64,000 nucleotides of DNA from Blattamonas nauphoetae (taxonomy: Eukaryota > Preaxostyla > Oxymonadida), in assembly GCA_033064195.1 (NCBI GenBank), contig JARBJD010000237.1, forward strand, positions 1 through 64,000, read 5' to 3'. Positions within the stretch are counted from its first letter, which is position 1; the number at the start of each line of letters is the position of its first letter. Below, one piece after another: positions 21,773 to 33,006 of this stretch. Position numbers and translations under genes: made by a program. A model generated the notes under the pieces. The model saw nothing but the letters and a program-made list of their open reading frames with translations, searched no databases and had not been told where the DNA came from.

Positions 21773-22251
21773 CGTTTCGGCTATTTCTTCACAACCCGTG
21801 AATCGGTTTTGATGAAGTTTTTCACAGAAACATTTTTTTGGTGAAACGAACATTTTGGCAAAAATGTGGAAAAAAAAGTCTGGGTATTTTGGAAAATGGA
21901 AAAAAACCCATATTTTTCTCGACAAAAACTTCTTAGAAACAATATTTTTTCTTTTTTGAGCAGCTTTTGTCGAGATCTTTATGATCACATTTCTCCACAA
22001 CCAGCCATCCGTTTTGAATCAAATAAAATGCATTGTGATCGTAAAGATCTCGACAAAAGCTGCTCAAAAAATAAACCGATTTTTTTTCTAAGATTTGTTT
22101 GTCGAGAAAAATATGGGTTTTTTTCCATTATCCAAAATACCCAGACTTTTTTTTCCACATTTTTGCCAAAATGTTCGTTTCACCAAAAAAATGTTTCTGT
22201 GAAAAACTTCATCAAAACCGATTCACGGGTTGTGAAGAAATAGCCGAAACG
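21773..22251. repeat. Near-perfect long palindrome (about 219-bp arms)
   Basis: The left arm (from CGTTTCGGCTATTTCTTCAC at 21773 to about 21989) is repeated as its reverse complement at about 22034-22251 with only scattered differences, mostly in one A/T-rich patch. The 44-bp spacer carries the family core with CCACAACCAGCCATCCG. It would form a hairpin of over 200 bp. Confidence 0.85.
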
Positions 22252-22338
22252 ATTTTTTTATCTGGCAAAAGGGGGTATTTTGAGGTTTTCTCTGATTCGC
22301 ATAGGTCTATAGTCCTAAAACACATTGTTTTTCTTATA

Positions 22339-22925
22339 GTGGCGTCACCAATTAGTTCCATGTCAACAATTAGTGCTTTTTTCTGAAATTATCACTTTTA
22401 GTCAAACTAAGAAAAAAAATTTAGAATTTTCCTCCCACTGGATCCCGAGAAAACCTCAAAAAATGTTATCCAGCGAAACACCACACATTTTCCAAACTTT
22501 TGACGGTCATTTTTCCAAAACCAGACATCCGTGTGAGACCGAAGAAAAGACATTATTTTCGTAAACATATCGATAAAAGACACTCAAAAAAATCCGAAAA
22601 TTTTTCCCATGAAATTTTTCTGGGCGAAAAACAGCCTTTTTTTTCATATCTTCCCAGATACCCATAATTTTTTTCCTATTTTTTTCAAAATGTTCATTTC
22701 ACCAAACAAACGTTTCTGTGGAAAATTTCATCAAAATCTGTTCACAAGTTGTGAAGTTATGACGAGAACACATGAAAAAAGTGGTTGAAAAGAGCTATTT
22801 TGAGGATTTTTTGGGATCCGGTGGGAGGAAAATTCTAAAATTTTATTTTTTTCTTAGATTGACCAAAAGTGATAATTTCAGAAAAAAGCACTAATTGTTG
22901 ACATGGAACTAATTGGTGACGCCAC
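22339..22925. mobile_element. MITE 4 (587 bp, TA-flanked, nested in MITE 3)
   Basis: The ends GTGGCGTCACCAATTAGTTC (left) and the identical sequence read inward from 22925 on the minus strand form long inverted repeats (about 90 bp, including the GTCAAACTAAG-like block). TA flanks both ends (22337-22338, 22926-22927). The sequence on either side is MITE 3, so this element inserted later. Confidence 0.8.
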
Positions 22926-23095
22926 TATCAGAAAAACAACGTTTTTGTGAAAAATTTCATCCAAATCGGTTCACAGGTTGTGATATTTCCGACGTTATTT
23001 TTTTATCGGGCAAAAGGGGGTATTTTGAGGTTTTCTCCCGACCCAGTCGTTTCGGCGCGGAAGGAATTTTTATTTTTCTTAGTTTGACCAATATA

Positions 23096-23593
23096 TATTT
23101 TTCAATCACCATTGTACGGATTTATGAAAAGTTCGGTTTATTGAAACATCTACAATGAATATGTACGGATTCTTGACACTACTATAATCACATATTTCGG
23201 AGTAATCAAACGTCTATCAAGAGAAGGTCTCGAATTGAAAAACGACAAACTGAACCATTCCGATGTTGATAGAGAGAAAGGATGACAATCCGTTTCTGCA
23301 CCACTCATTGGAGTTGCACTGTGTGTCATCACTTGCAGTGTCGGACAAAAGTTTTCGTCATTCAACAATCTGTCGATCAGAGAGGAGTTGCTAAGTCCCC
23401 CTTCACATGTAGTCTTCATTCGTCATGTCTTTCCATTTCACGTAGAAGGACAAAATACTGATCTTTTTCTGAATGACATGACAAGATATGTAGTCACACC
23501 CCAACATTCGCAGGCTTTCCAACAACAGGTGCTAGGCGCTATCTTTTGAAACTTCATCAAGATACTTGTTTGACATCTTCTCACTCAATCGAC
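23096..23593. other. Flank of Tc1-like element, no gene
   Basis: No convincing coding frame and no clear terminal inverted repeat for the transposase that follows. A motif AAGATATGTAGTCAC near 23,484 faintly resembles the MITE 1 end, which would fit a relationship between the MITEs and a Tc1-type source, but the match is too short to trust. Confidence 0.3.
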
Positions 23594-24591
23594 ATGAACT
23601 TGTCTCAACGCGGAGCAGCCTTGTCCATGTTTCGGAAAGGAGAGAAAATTGTGGATATTGCTCGTCAACTCGAAATCCACCGGACGACTGTGCAATCATT
23701 CGTGTCACTTCACAAACATGATCCCATCACTGATGCCGCACTTGTTGATCGTCATCGCAGTGGCCGCCCAAGGGTCACATCAGCCAGACAGAATCGACTT
23801 TTGGTACGAACGATCCGGAAAGATCCGACACTCCAGACAGACGATGTTGCCCGATCGATCTCGGGAGGGGAGGATGAACTCGTCTCAGAGCGAACGGTAA
23901 GACGAAGGGCAGCGGAAGCTGGAATGTTTCATCGAGTGATGCGAAAGTCACCATGTTTGACCGAACGCCAAAAGCATCAAAGATTGGAATTCGTTGAAGC
24001 TCATCTTGATTGGACAGATGTCGAATGGGGGAAAGTTCGTTTCTCGGATGAATCTTCCGTCCAATGTGGATGTAACCATGGACAGAAGTGGGTTTGGAGG
24101 CAGGAAAAAGAAGAGTGGGATGAGCCGAACATTCAGAGGACTTTCAAGTTTCCGACAACGATCAAATTTTGGTGCTGTATGTCTGCCCAAGGACCAGGAA
24201 CCTTCAATATCAGCGATGATTCGATGACTGGAGACTACTACCTCTCAATTCTTCAACAATACCTTGTGCAGAACGGGACAGAGCTGTGTGGGACCGAATT
24301 TGTCTTCCAACAAGACAACCATCCTGCACACAAAACCGCGAAAATTCAAGATTACTTGGAACAAATTGAGATTCAAGAGTTGGCGTGGCCACCAAACTCA
24401 CCAGACTTCTCGCCTATCGAGAACATGTTTGCAACACTAAAACGACACGTTGCCCGATCGAATACCTGAAATCAGTTACTCGGGAGGAGTGGATGGGCAT
24501 GGATGCCGACTATACCAAAGCACTTGTTGCATCTATGCCTGCTCGGATGCAGGCTGGGAAGCGAACACATGGAGGAGCGACACGTTTTTGA
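23594..24591 (+). pseudogene. Tc1-type (DD34E) transposase, one frameshift
   Basis: Nearly full-length Tc1 transposase. An N-terminal paired-like HTH begins MNLSQRGAALSMFRKGEK and runs into a GRPRVTSARQN AT-hook-like linker, followed by the second helix-turn-helix. The catalytic triad is intact: D in RFSDESSVQ, D in QQDNHPAHK and E in SPDFSPIENMF, with 34 residues between the last two (DD34E). Near 24,450-24,465 the frame shifts, and the usual Tc1 C-terminus (SMPARMQAGKRTHGGATRF, stop at 24,591) continues in another frame. I chose the ATG at 23594 because it starts the conserved N-terminus. A young fossil: apart from one shift it reads well. Confidence 0.8.
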
Positions 24592-25305
24592 CATCTCGGA
24601 CTCGGAACATTTTCCCCATTTTTCTTTTTTTCACCTCACAAACATAGTAGACTGTTCTTTCTCAGAAAAGTGAAAAGACATAAGGGGAGTAGTTGAATGA
24701 AATAATGAATACTAATGAAAAAAAGTGGAGTGTTGACAATGGCGGAAGACGTAAACTTTTGTCCGTGACTGTTGATCGATCTTTGATTCCAGGAAGAGAG
24801 AATGTTCAATTCGAAAGTGAATCCCACCGATCCACCACAGAGAATCGATTGAATCTGAAGGAAGCCAGATGATTGCCTTTTCTGATGGTGGTTCAAGATC
24901 CTCCCATGATTCACTTGAATGTCCAGAGAGAATAGCCAATCTCCAGCAAAGTTACACTCTTGACTTGAAAAACTGATGAAAATCCGCAGTATTATCGTTT
25001 GAACATCGAATGGTACTCCGTAGGTCTGGACCTGACCGGGTCTTTCGGGAAAAAACAGGTCGGTCAGGTCAGACATCTATCGATAGACAAATCCCCAAAG
25101 GACTTTGAACAATTCATCGGATGTACAATGGAAAGGATGAGTGAAGTGGAGTGTCGGTTAGAAAGATGGATGAAAAAGTGAAAAGAAGTCCAGAACAAAC
25201 ATGATGAAAGAAAGACGAGGGCATATTGTGAGATAAAACATATTTCTCGACTTGAAAACGAGTCATAAACAAGAAAAGGAAAAAACTAAATCCGAGATCA
25301 GCCCT
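24592..25305. other. Boundary stretch without a gene
   Basis: A minus-strand frame (24636-25076) is open but frames compete and no motif is seen. The transposon-rich region ends here and host-like codon usage begins at about 25.3 kb. Confidence 0.4.
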
Positions 25306-28300
25306 TCATCCTCTCCCTCCTCCCACACGATACCAATAGTCTCTCCCTCCCTTCTTGAAAGAAACACTCGCTCTGTTCAACGAGAAGAAGAGCGACGACA
25401 AGCGGATCCCTGCTGTGCCATTGTTGTTGTGAGATTGTGTTGCAGGTGGACGGCGGAGAGAGGCGGCGAGGAAGGGTGGGAGAGAGGTGGGCGTGTCTGT
25501 TGAGAGGGAGAACATTCGTGCTTGTTGTTTGTTCATTTCCTCGATCACCGAAAACAGCCTCAGATCTTCGTCCTCCTCCTGTTTGTCGTCTCGCAGCATC
25601 ACCCCCTCCTCCTGGTTTTGTGTTCTCTTCTCCATCGTTCGCAGGATGTACCCATTCCGAACTTCGATCTTCATTTTCCGTCTTTTCTCAATTGTGTCTG
25701 GATAACCGCACTTTAACATCTCAAACAACACTTGGTCTGCATTGTCTTCAAGTTTGATGGTGTGGTGCGACGTGTTGGTGGGAATCTGGCCTGCTTTGGA
25801 GAGTGGGAGTCGAGGAGGGGCAACGATGTCCTCGGGTTCGTCCTTCAACATTTGGCTGGCTTGATTGCTGTCTTCTTGCCCTTTCTTGTCTGTCTGAGGA
25901 TCCTGTTGTGCAGTTGAGACAGACTGAGGCTGGTTTTTCGTTGGAGAGGTGTGAAGATGAGACATCTTACTGTCTGATCCGCCCAACATCACTCTTTTCT
26001 CCTCCGGAACATATTCGAGTCCCCCAAATGAAAGTCCGATCTGATCCTCTTTCTTCACCTGCCCATCCAGTTGGTCTTCTCGAATCCCATCATTCGTTGA
26101 TGTGTTGAGACCGATTGGTGCGACAGGCTCCTGCTGCATGCGACTGTTCACGTACTTCCTGAACACAAACCCAGCGATTGGTGAATGCAGACCAACAAAT
26201 CTGTTCGTTCCCACACTCTCCTTCTTCCCATTCTTCCTCACTCTGACTGTGAACAACGTCGAGCGAGGCAGCGACAGCGACAGATTGACTCTGAACGAGT
26301 CTGCCGGCCCATTCATCAAACTTGGGAAGAGCGGAGAGGAAGAGACTGTCTGTGCCTTGTCAAAAGCAGTGAGAGACGTTGACTTTGGGAGCGAGGCGAA
26401 CGATGGCTGGTTGATCAGTCTGTGGAAGGAGGCTGTGAACGGAGGAACGGGAGGAGGCGACACAGGTCTGTGCACTTGTGGCTTCGGAGAAGGTGTTGGT
26501 GGTTTCTGTGACGGTGTTGAGGGGGTCTTGGCGACAGGTGTTTGGGAGAACTGTGATGGCGTAGGTGGCTGACTGGAGAGTGGAGATGCCGAAATAGGCG
26601 ATTGTGCCGTCTCCGCACTTGTCGGGAGTTGTGCTGTCAAGTGTTGAGTCGAACTGTTCAATGATGAGTCTTTCTGTGGCCTGATCGGCTTCGACTGACT
26701 GTGGATTGTCTGTCCGCCAGGTGGGAAGATCCCGAAATGCATCACAAGCGAAGGGTTGTTCGGGTAGAGACTGTGTGTGGTGGGGTGTGGGGGTTGCTGT
26801 GGCGACATGTAGTGCGGAGTCGGAGGATTGCTTCGAGGAGTGACTGATGATGCAGTGAACGGGGAGATCACTATCGGCAGGCCTGACTGTTGCGAGATTG
26901 GTTTGAGTGGAGAGAGCTGCGGTTGGTTCTGAGAGAACGACGATCCCAAACCAACACTTGGCCCAGTGATGAGTTTCCCACTCATGCTGAACTCATTTCC
27001 GAAGTGTTCACTGCCCAATCCAGGGTGGGGAGGGGTGCGAGGGGTGAACACTCCTGTCTGTCCGGTTGGAGATTGGCCGAGACCAGAGCCAGTTTGGGGC
27101 TGTGTTTGCGGGGAGGCAACAGAAACTGTTGTGTTGTGTGAGAGCGACTGGATTGTAAGAGGAGATGGATTGAAGTTACCCGACATGGAGAGAGGCGACG
27201 GATTCGTGCCTGTCTGCCCCGCTCTCGGCGGAACGAACACCCCTGTGATTCCAAACCCACCCACCTTCATCCCTCCCAACACACCCACCCCCGCCTGCTG
27301 AGAGCCTGCTGTCTGGATCATCATGGGTGACGCACCAGATGGAGGCTGGATGAGCTGAGATGGAGGAGCGCGAGAGAGCTGAACAAGAGGCGTGGAGTTG
27401 AGTGAGTGGAGGGAGGGGTGGTACGGCGTGTGGTGGGCGTGGCGAGGGAGACTGGCTGAATGAGAGAGTGTTCCGATTGGCGAAGATCTGTGGACCCTCT
27501 TTCGCACCTTCTTGTCCACCTCATCGTCCGTCATCCAGGCTGATCTTTCTTTCCGCGATTTTGATTTCGCTTTGGGCTTCGGTTTGACATCTGATCGCTT
27601 GATTTTGACAATTCCGCGTTTGTCCTTGTTGAGGCTGAGAGAGAACGGTGAGAGATGCATGAGAAGAGAGAGAAGGAGAAAGTGTGTTTAACGAAGAACC
27701 GTAAAAGATGAGACATGAAGAAAAGAATATGTCACAACAAACAGAATCTTCGAGATGACAGTGTTCTCAGAGAATGCCTGGAGAGGCTGGTGTGTCTGCT
27801 GAGCGATAAGCAGCTGTTCCGCCGGAACTGGCTTGAACAATCTCGTCCAATCCAACGGCAGGTGATTCGCCAACCGTTGCATGGTCTCCTCCCTCACCAT
27901 CTCTCTCGTCTCAAGCTCAACGTGGCCCAGATCCCTTCCGCTCGATCGCAGAAGAGAGACGGGGATGGTGAATGTGACAAGAGAGTCAAAGGACGAGGGT
28001 GAGTGGCTCAGTTCCACGGTGTTTCCCAAATGTAGGATCTGTCGAACACGAATACGGTTTCTAAAGCGACGCTCTGAAAGGATCTTTTCTCTGACGAAAG
28101 GATTAGACACAAGTCCCTTTGCATGTTCAGTGAGTTGATTGTTGTTCTCTGTTTCTCCTTCCTCATCTCCGAAATCGACCTGCTTCGTGAACTCTCTCTC
28201 CTCTTTCATCCGACTGTTGCTCTCGCTGACCAACGGGAGGAACAAGAAACGGAGGAACGATGGAGAGACAGCTGTCGTTTTGAGAGTGTGGCTGCGTCTG

Positions 28301-31300
28301 TTGTATTGGAGGAGGAAGAGTGGCTGGGTGGAGATGAGCGAGGTGACGTGGTAGACGTAGCTTGGAAAGCACGCTTTGTGTTTGGAGAAGTGTTGGAAGA
28401 TGCCGAGGAGAGGAAGGAACAGACTGATGAAGAGATTTCTATGAAGGAGGAAAGTGGACATACGAATGCTCGTTGGATCGTCCTTCCAGCCACGAGTCTG
28501 TGATTTCGGAGAGAAGATGAGAGAGCTTGAAACAGATCGAGCGGATCAATTTGATCTCCTTCAGTTCTCCTCCGCAAACACGCATGATGCTCGCATCTGA
28601 AAGTGACAGACACAGAGGGAGAAAGAGAAGCAACGAGAATGAGGACTAAACAGAATCGAACAAACCTCGACCACTTTCTTCTTTTCCTTTCGACAGTGAC
28701 TTGTCCAGTTCAGCGAACACAAACAACACTCTCGCTGTCAGCACACTCTCGTCGAACGCCAATTTTGAGCTGTAGAACGATTGAAACATCGTGTTCGGCT
28801 GATTCTGGGGAGCATCTTCCGAGCTGGCGGAGGGTGTGAAGGGGGATCCAACCGAAGTTGGGAGGATGGTAGCCTGCTGCGGAGACGGTTGTGTGGACGA
28901 GAGAAGCGGGGTGGGTGATTGGGACTGGGCGAGAGTGTGAGGCGATGATTTGCGTGATGCTCGGCGTTTCCGAGAACTCTTCCGCAGTTCCGGCTGTTCG
29001 GCGAGGACTGCTGCGTCAAGATCAGCACCAGCAACAGGCAGCGGAGAGATTGACTTGTTCAGTCGAGACAACTGCGCCATCCGTTCTCTTTCGATCCTTT
29101 CCACTTCTCTCCTCTTCTTCTCCCTCTCCACCACTTCGTCCACAATCTTCTGCCCTCTCGCTTCCTTCCCCATCTCAGCTCTTTCCAACGCGAATGACAA
29201 CGCTGTTCCCAGCGGAGGCACGAGAGACACCAGCGGTGTCAGTGACGTCATGTACGGCTCAGGCTCTTGTGTAGCGACCTCGCATTGTGCGGAAGGCGTT
29301 GGAAGAGCAATGCAGTCTGAAGTTGTGTCCGACATCTCCAAGAAATCGTATCTGTCATCGTCTTCGTCCTCTCCGTCCCCCTTCGACCGCTGGGTCGGTG
29401 ATGAGGTCTCCCTTGCTCGTTCCGATTTGGGATGCAGAAGGAGAGGCGAATCGCTGAAGACTGGAGTTGGTGTGGCAGACGGCTGAGGAGTCACCATCGA
29501 GCGAGAGACCAGTTTCAGTTTTGTCTTTTTGGGCGGAATGGGAACTTCTGCGATTTCAGACAATCCCAAACTGCGGTCCTTCCGTGTCACTCGCTTGTCC
29601 TTATTAAGAGTTTTCGCTGCTTCTAGTTTCTTTGCTTCCAGTTCCTTCTTTGTATCCTTCTTCTTTTTCGATTCTTTCCCTTTCTTCTCGTTTTCTTGTT
29701 CGGAGAGAGACATGTCGTTTGCGTCGTGTGTGCACTCTTTCGCGCTCAATCGTTTTGTTCGCATGTCCTCGTCAGCTGCGCTCTCAACTCCGACGAATGT
29801 GGGTGAAGTGATTGTCAGAAGAAGAGTAGACAAGGCTGAGGCGAGTCGATGGAAGAATGCCACAACAAGATGAAGTGAAGACGACCCAAACATGAAGGAT
29901 TGGGTGGATGGTCGAAGCGAGGGGAGTTGTGGATCGGTTGGGAAGGGAGTGTGGATGGGAGTGGGTGGGATGGAAATGGTTGAAGCTGGGGACGATGCCG
30001 GCTCGCCAAAGAAAGTTGATGAGATGAATTGAAGCAGAGACGAGATGAATGTAAATTTATATAGAGGAAGTGACGATGTTGGAAATGAAGAAGGGAGAGA
30101 TGGGAGAATGTGTTGGAGTTGGGGTGAGAGATTGAGGTGGCCTGAAGATGACGTGAAGGGAGATGGCGACGGGATTGGAGATGACGTGAGTTGGAGTGGG
30201 ATCGAGTTGATCAGAGAAGAGATTAGACTCGTCTGGATCAGATGAATGGCAAGTGAGTGGAGTGGTAGTGTTGGGAGTTCAAGCGGAGCTGAAGTGAATG
30301 TGGGAGGTTTGGGTGGTCGAAACGAAGTGGAGATGGGGGATGTGGTGAGTGCCAGCACGGGCTGGAGTGAGAGAGGCGGGAGAAGACGAGTGACGGTGAG
30401 TGGCTGCAACAGAAAAGACGCTCTGTCTGGTTGTGTGGTTTGGGGATGTGTTGAAATGAAATGAAGACGGCTCGGAAGTGTTGAGAGTTCGTCAGTTTGC
30501 CCAGCTCGTGCTGATGGGAGTGTTGGAAGGAAGTTGAACGATTTGTGAGGAGCTGGCTTGTTCTTCGGAAGGATTGCTGACTTGTGAGCATTCTCCAAAC
30601 GGATCAGCTCACACACGTAAGTCTCCATCCACTCCTTCTTCCTCCTTCCGACATTGATCGATCCCACATTCTTCTTCGAAGTGGACGGATGTTGAGGCGC
30701 CGATGCTTCCAAATTGACTTCGAACGGGTAGTCCCAAACAACGAGTCCTTTCTGCCAGCCTTCCAACGCGTTTTTCGGGTTTTGCCCATCCGACCAGTCG
30801 GGCACCCTCTTCCTTCTCAGAACAGCAAGGGCCTTCTCTTCCTTGTTTCCCTCGTTCGCCTCCTTCCCCTTCTTCTTCTCTTCCATCTCTTTCTCTGTCT
30901 TCTTCCCCAACGGCGTCAGTGTGGCTGGTGCAGCAGTTTTCTCTCTCAAGATGCCCTTCGTCCGAGTGAGCACCGAATCGTATCGTTGCCGCAGGGAGTG
31001 ATGTAGTCTCACCGCCACACTCCCCTTCAGCTCCACACACTGCATACGAACCGCTTGGAGCACGCTCTGCAGTGAATACAGTGTCGTCATCAGAAGAAAC
31101 TGGGTGTGGTTCATGCCGACGCCACCAGTGAGATCGAGAAGGGTTGGGGAGGTCAGGTCAGACAAGATCCTCGCAGCGATGGGCGACAGAGACGCTTCCC
31201 CATCCTCGCTCTTTGCTTCAGAGTGAGAGAGCGAGGTCAGCATGGTGTGTGGGGTGAGGCCGACAGACTGGCCGATGCTGAAGATGAGGCGACCAAGAAA

Positions 31301-32599
31301 ATGCAGCGTCGAACCAGACAAATCAGTTTCCATTGCTTTCTGAACTTGGATAAGATGATTTCGCATCTTTTCTCGCTCTTTTCGCTCTTTCTCTTCTTCT
31401 TTTTTGTTGTGGACGCGCTCAACCTTGACTTCTTCTTGTCTTTTAGTCGGGTCGACTGAAATCCCATTTTCGAGAGAAAAAAGGGAGAGAGGTCGGTCAA
31501 TTTGGCCATCTAATGGGTATGGTTTGGGGTGGAGAAGGGGATTTTGGACGGGAGCCCTCGGAAAAGGCGATGATGAGAGGACACTCGGGACATCTGGTTC
31601 GAGAGGTTGGTTTGCTTCCAGTGTGATCATTTCTTGCTCAGCTTTGAGGATTGGAGGGATAGTCACGGGTGCAGTTCCTGCGATCGCCAAAAGTGGCGTT
31701 TGAAGTGCTTTTCGTTCCGACGGGCTCGGACGCGGAGTTGACTGTGGTGGGGGCTGTTTGGCAGGTGTTTTGGCCATTTTGATCCATTTCTCGACCAATC
31801 TCAGAATTGTGTTGATTCTGTTCAACCGGATGTCATGTTCTGAGAGCACATCCTCCGCCATGCAGATCTGCTCCTCGAACGAAGTATGAACGCGGGACTT
31901 GAAGAATCCAACGCTTGTGTTTGCACATACATGCAATGACTTGTTTGTAAGATCCGGCTCGTTCAAATTCGGAGGTGGCTGGGTCGGATCAGTTTGACGA
32001 TAACTCGGGCCGTATGGGAAGGATATGGTTTCAATCAGAAAAGCAGGAGTTGGTGGAGGAGGAAATTCCTTGAGTGATGAACATGCTTTGGACCAGTCTG
32101 ACGGAGACAAGAACGAGGGAGCGTCGGATTGGATTGTGTCAAGAACATCCGGGAAAGATGCTTGGATCCAGAAATTTTCTCGATCAGGCCGTAAATCAGA
32201 GCTGTCTGCTCCATCGTGATGAAAATCTTCGAGAGCGCCTGGTGGTGCGATTGGATGGGGCTGATTGTTGGATGTGTTCAGATTTTCTGGTTGGAGAGAA
32301 CCGAAAGAATTGTGTGATTGTGTTGGAGAGGTCGAGGGAGGAGTTTCTTGTGAGTTTGAGGTGAGGTCAATGGCATTCGGGTTGGATTGCGAGGTGGGTG
32401 AGGATGGTTGTGAGTTGTTATGGGGGTCATTCTTTGCTTTGGCAGGAGGGAGTATTTTTACAAATTTACGCAATTTTTGTTTGTTGGAGAAGACTTCAAG
32501 GTCTTTTGGAAGAGATGGAATTGGAAATGAGCCTGAGGATCGGTGGAAGGCGTGCAGATCCAAGATGAGCGCAGCAGTGCGATTTTGGATATGTACATG
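25306..32599 (-). CDS. Very large Ser/Pro-rich protein, unrecognised
   Basis: Four exons (32599-28666, 28596-28464, 28438-27743, 27634-25306) join through introns of 69, 25 and 108 nt with consistent frame to give more than 2,350 residues. No ATG lies in the first open stretch, and an AG acceptor ends at 32600, so a further 5' exon is needed; one candidate starts at an ATG at 32740 (MVVSIKKYRLILHRTSC...). Most of the protein is low complexity in Ser, Pro, Thr and Gln, with a Lys/Glu-rich segment (about 29.6-29.8 kb) and basic clusters (SSRKRRASRKS) that suggest a nuclear protein. Two parts look folded: the beginning (ALILDLHAFHRSSGSF...KFVKIL) and the middle exons (FKLSHLLSEITDSWLEG to LPLDWTRLFKPVP). 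No family is recognised; a transcription or chromatin scaffold is a guess. Confidence 0.75.
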
Positions 32600-33006
32600 C
32601 TATACACAATATCAACGAAATTCAAGATGAGGGAAAATGTTGTTTCAAAGGAATGAATAAAGAATAACTAAAATTCAATGAATGACACGACAGGATGTTC
32701 GATGAAGGATCAAGCGGTATTTTTTGATTGAAACAACCATGATATATAAAGATAATCATTTTCATTGACTAACAGACCTTTTCACTCATAACTTAGGAAC
32801 GCTGAGCGGTCCTACCGGTTTGAGGAGACAGGGTGCTCTCCAATTATGGGGTGTCCTTGTTGTGAAGTTTTGATTTATCGTTCTTCTCAAATAAGTTCAC
32901 ACAAAGAAAGACTGTGAGATCTAATTACAACGAACCACATCACTACGAACACCATCAGAAGGGTTTATCGTTCAATATCTCGATTTGAAATGAAGACGTC
33001 ACTTTT
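32600..33006. other. Intergenic, possible 5' exon of left gene
   Basis: Holds the proposed first exon (32740-32687) and intron of the large gene to the left. From 32,741 to the stop of the protease there is no coding signal. Genes on both sides run leftward, so the promoter of the large gene should lie here; no motif stands out. Confidence 0.4.

Larger units (their letters stand above)
21585..23095. mobile_element. MITE 3, composite, carrying MITE 4
   Basis: The outer parts of this block are inverted relative to each other: the CCGCGCC, GAGAAAACCTSAAAATAC and GAATCGG blocks on the left recur in reverse order on the right (to about 23,095), consistent with one MITE-family element whose right half has been interrupted by MITE 4. 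Ends are degraded, so both limits are approximate. The central part is a very long palindrome listed separately. Confidence 0.55.

Noticed and set aside
24636-25076. 146-residue minus-strand frame
   Set aside because: Two minus-strand frames compete, neither with a motif or splice partner; it lies at the border of the transposon region.
25437-28840. Several long plus-strand open frames
   Set aside because: They are antisense to the Ser/Pro-rich exons of the large minus-strand gene; composition keeps both strands open, and they have no domains or splice logic.
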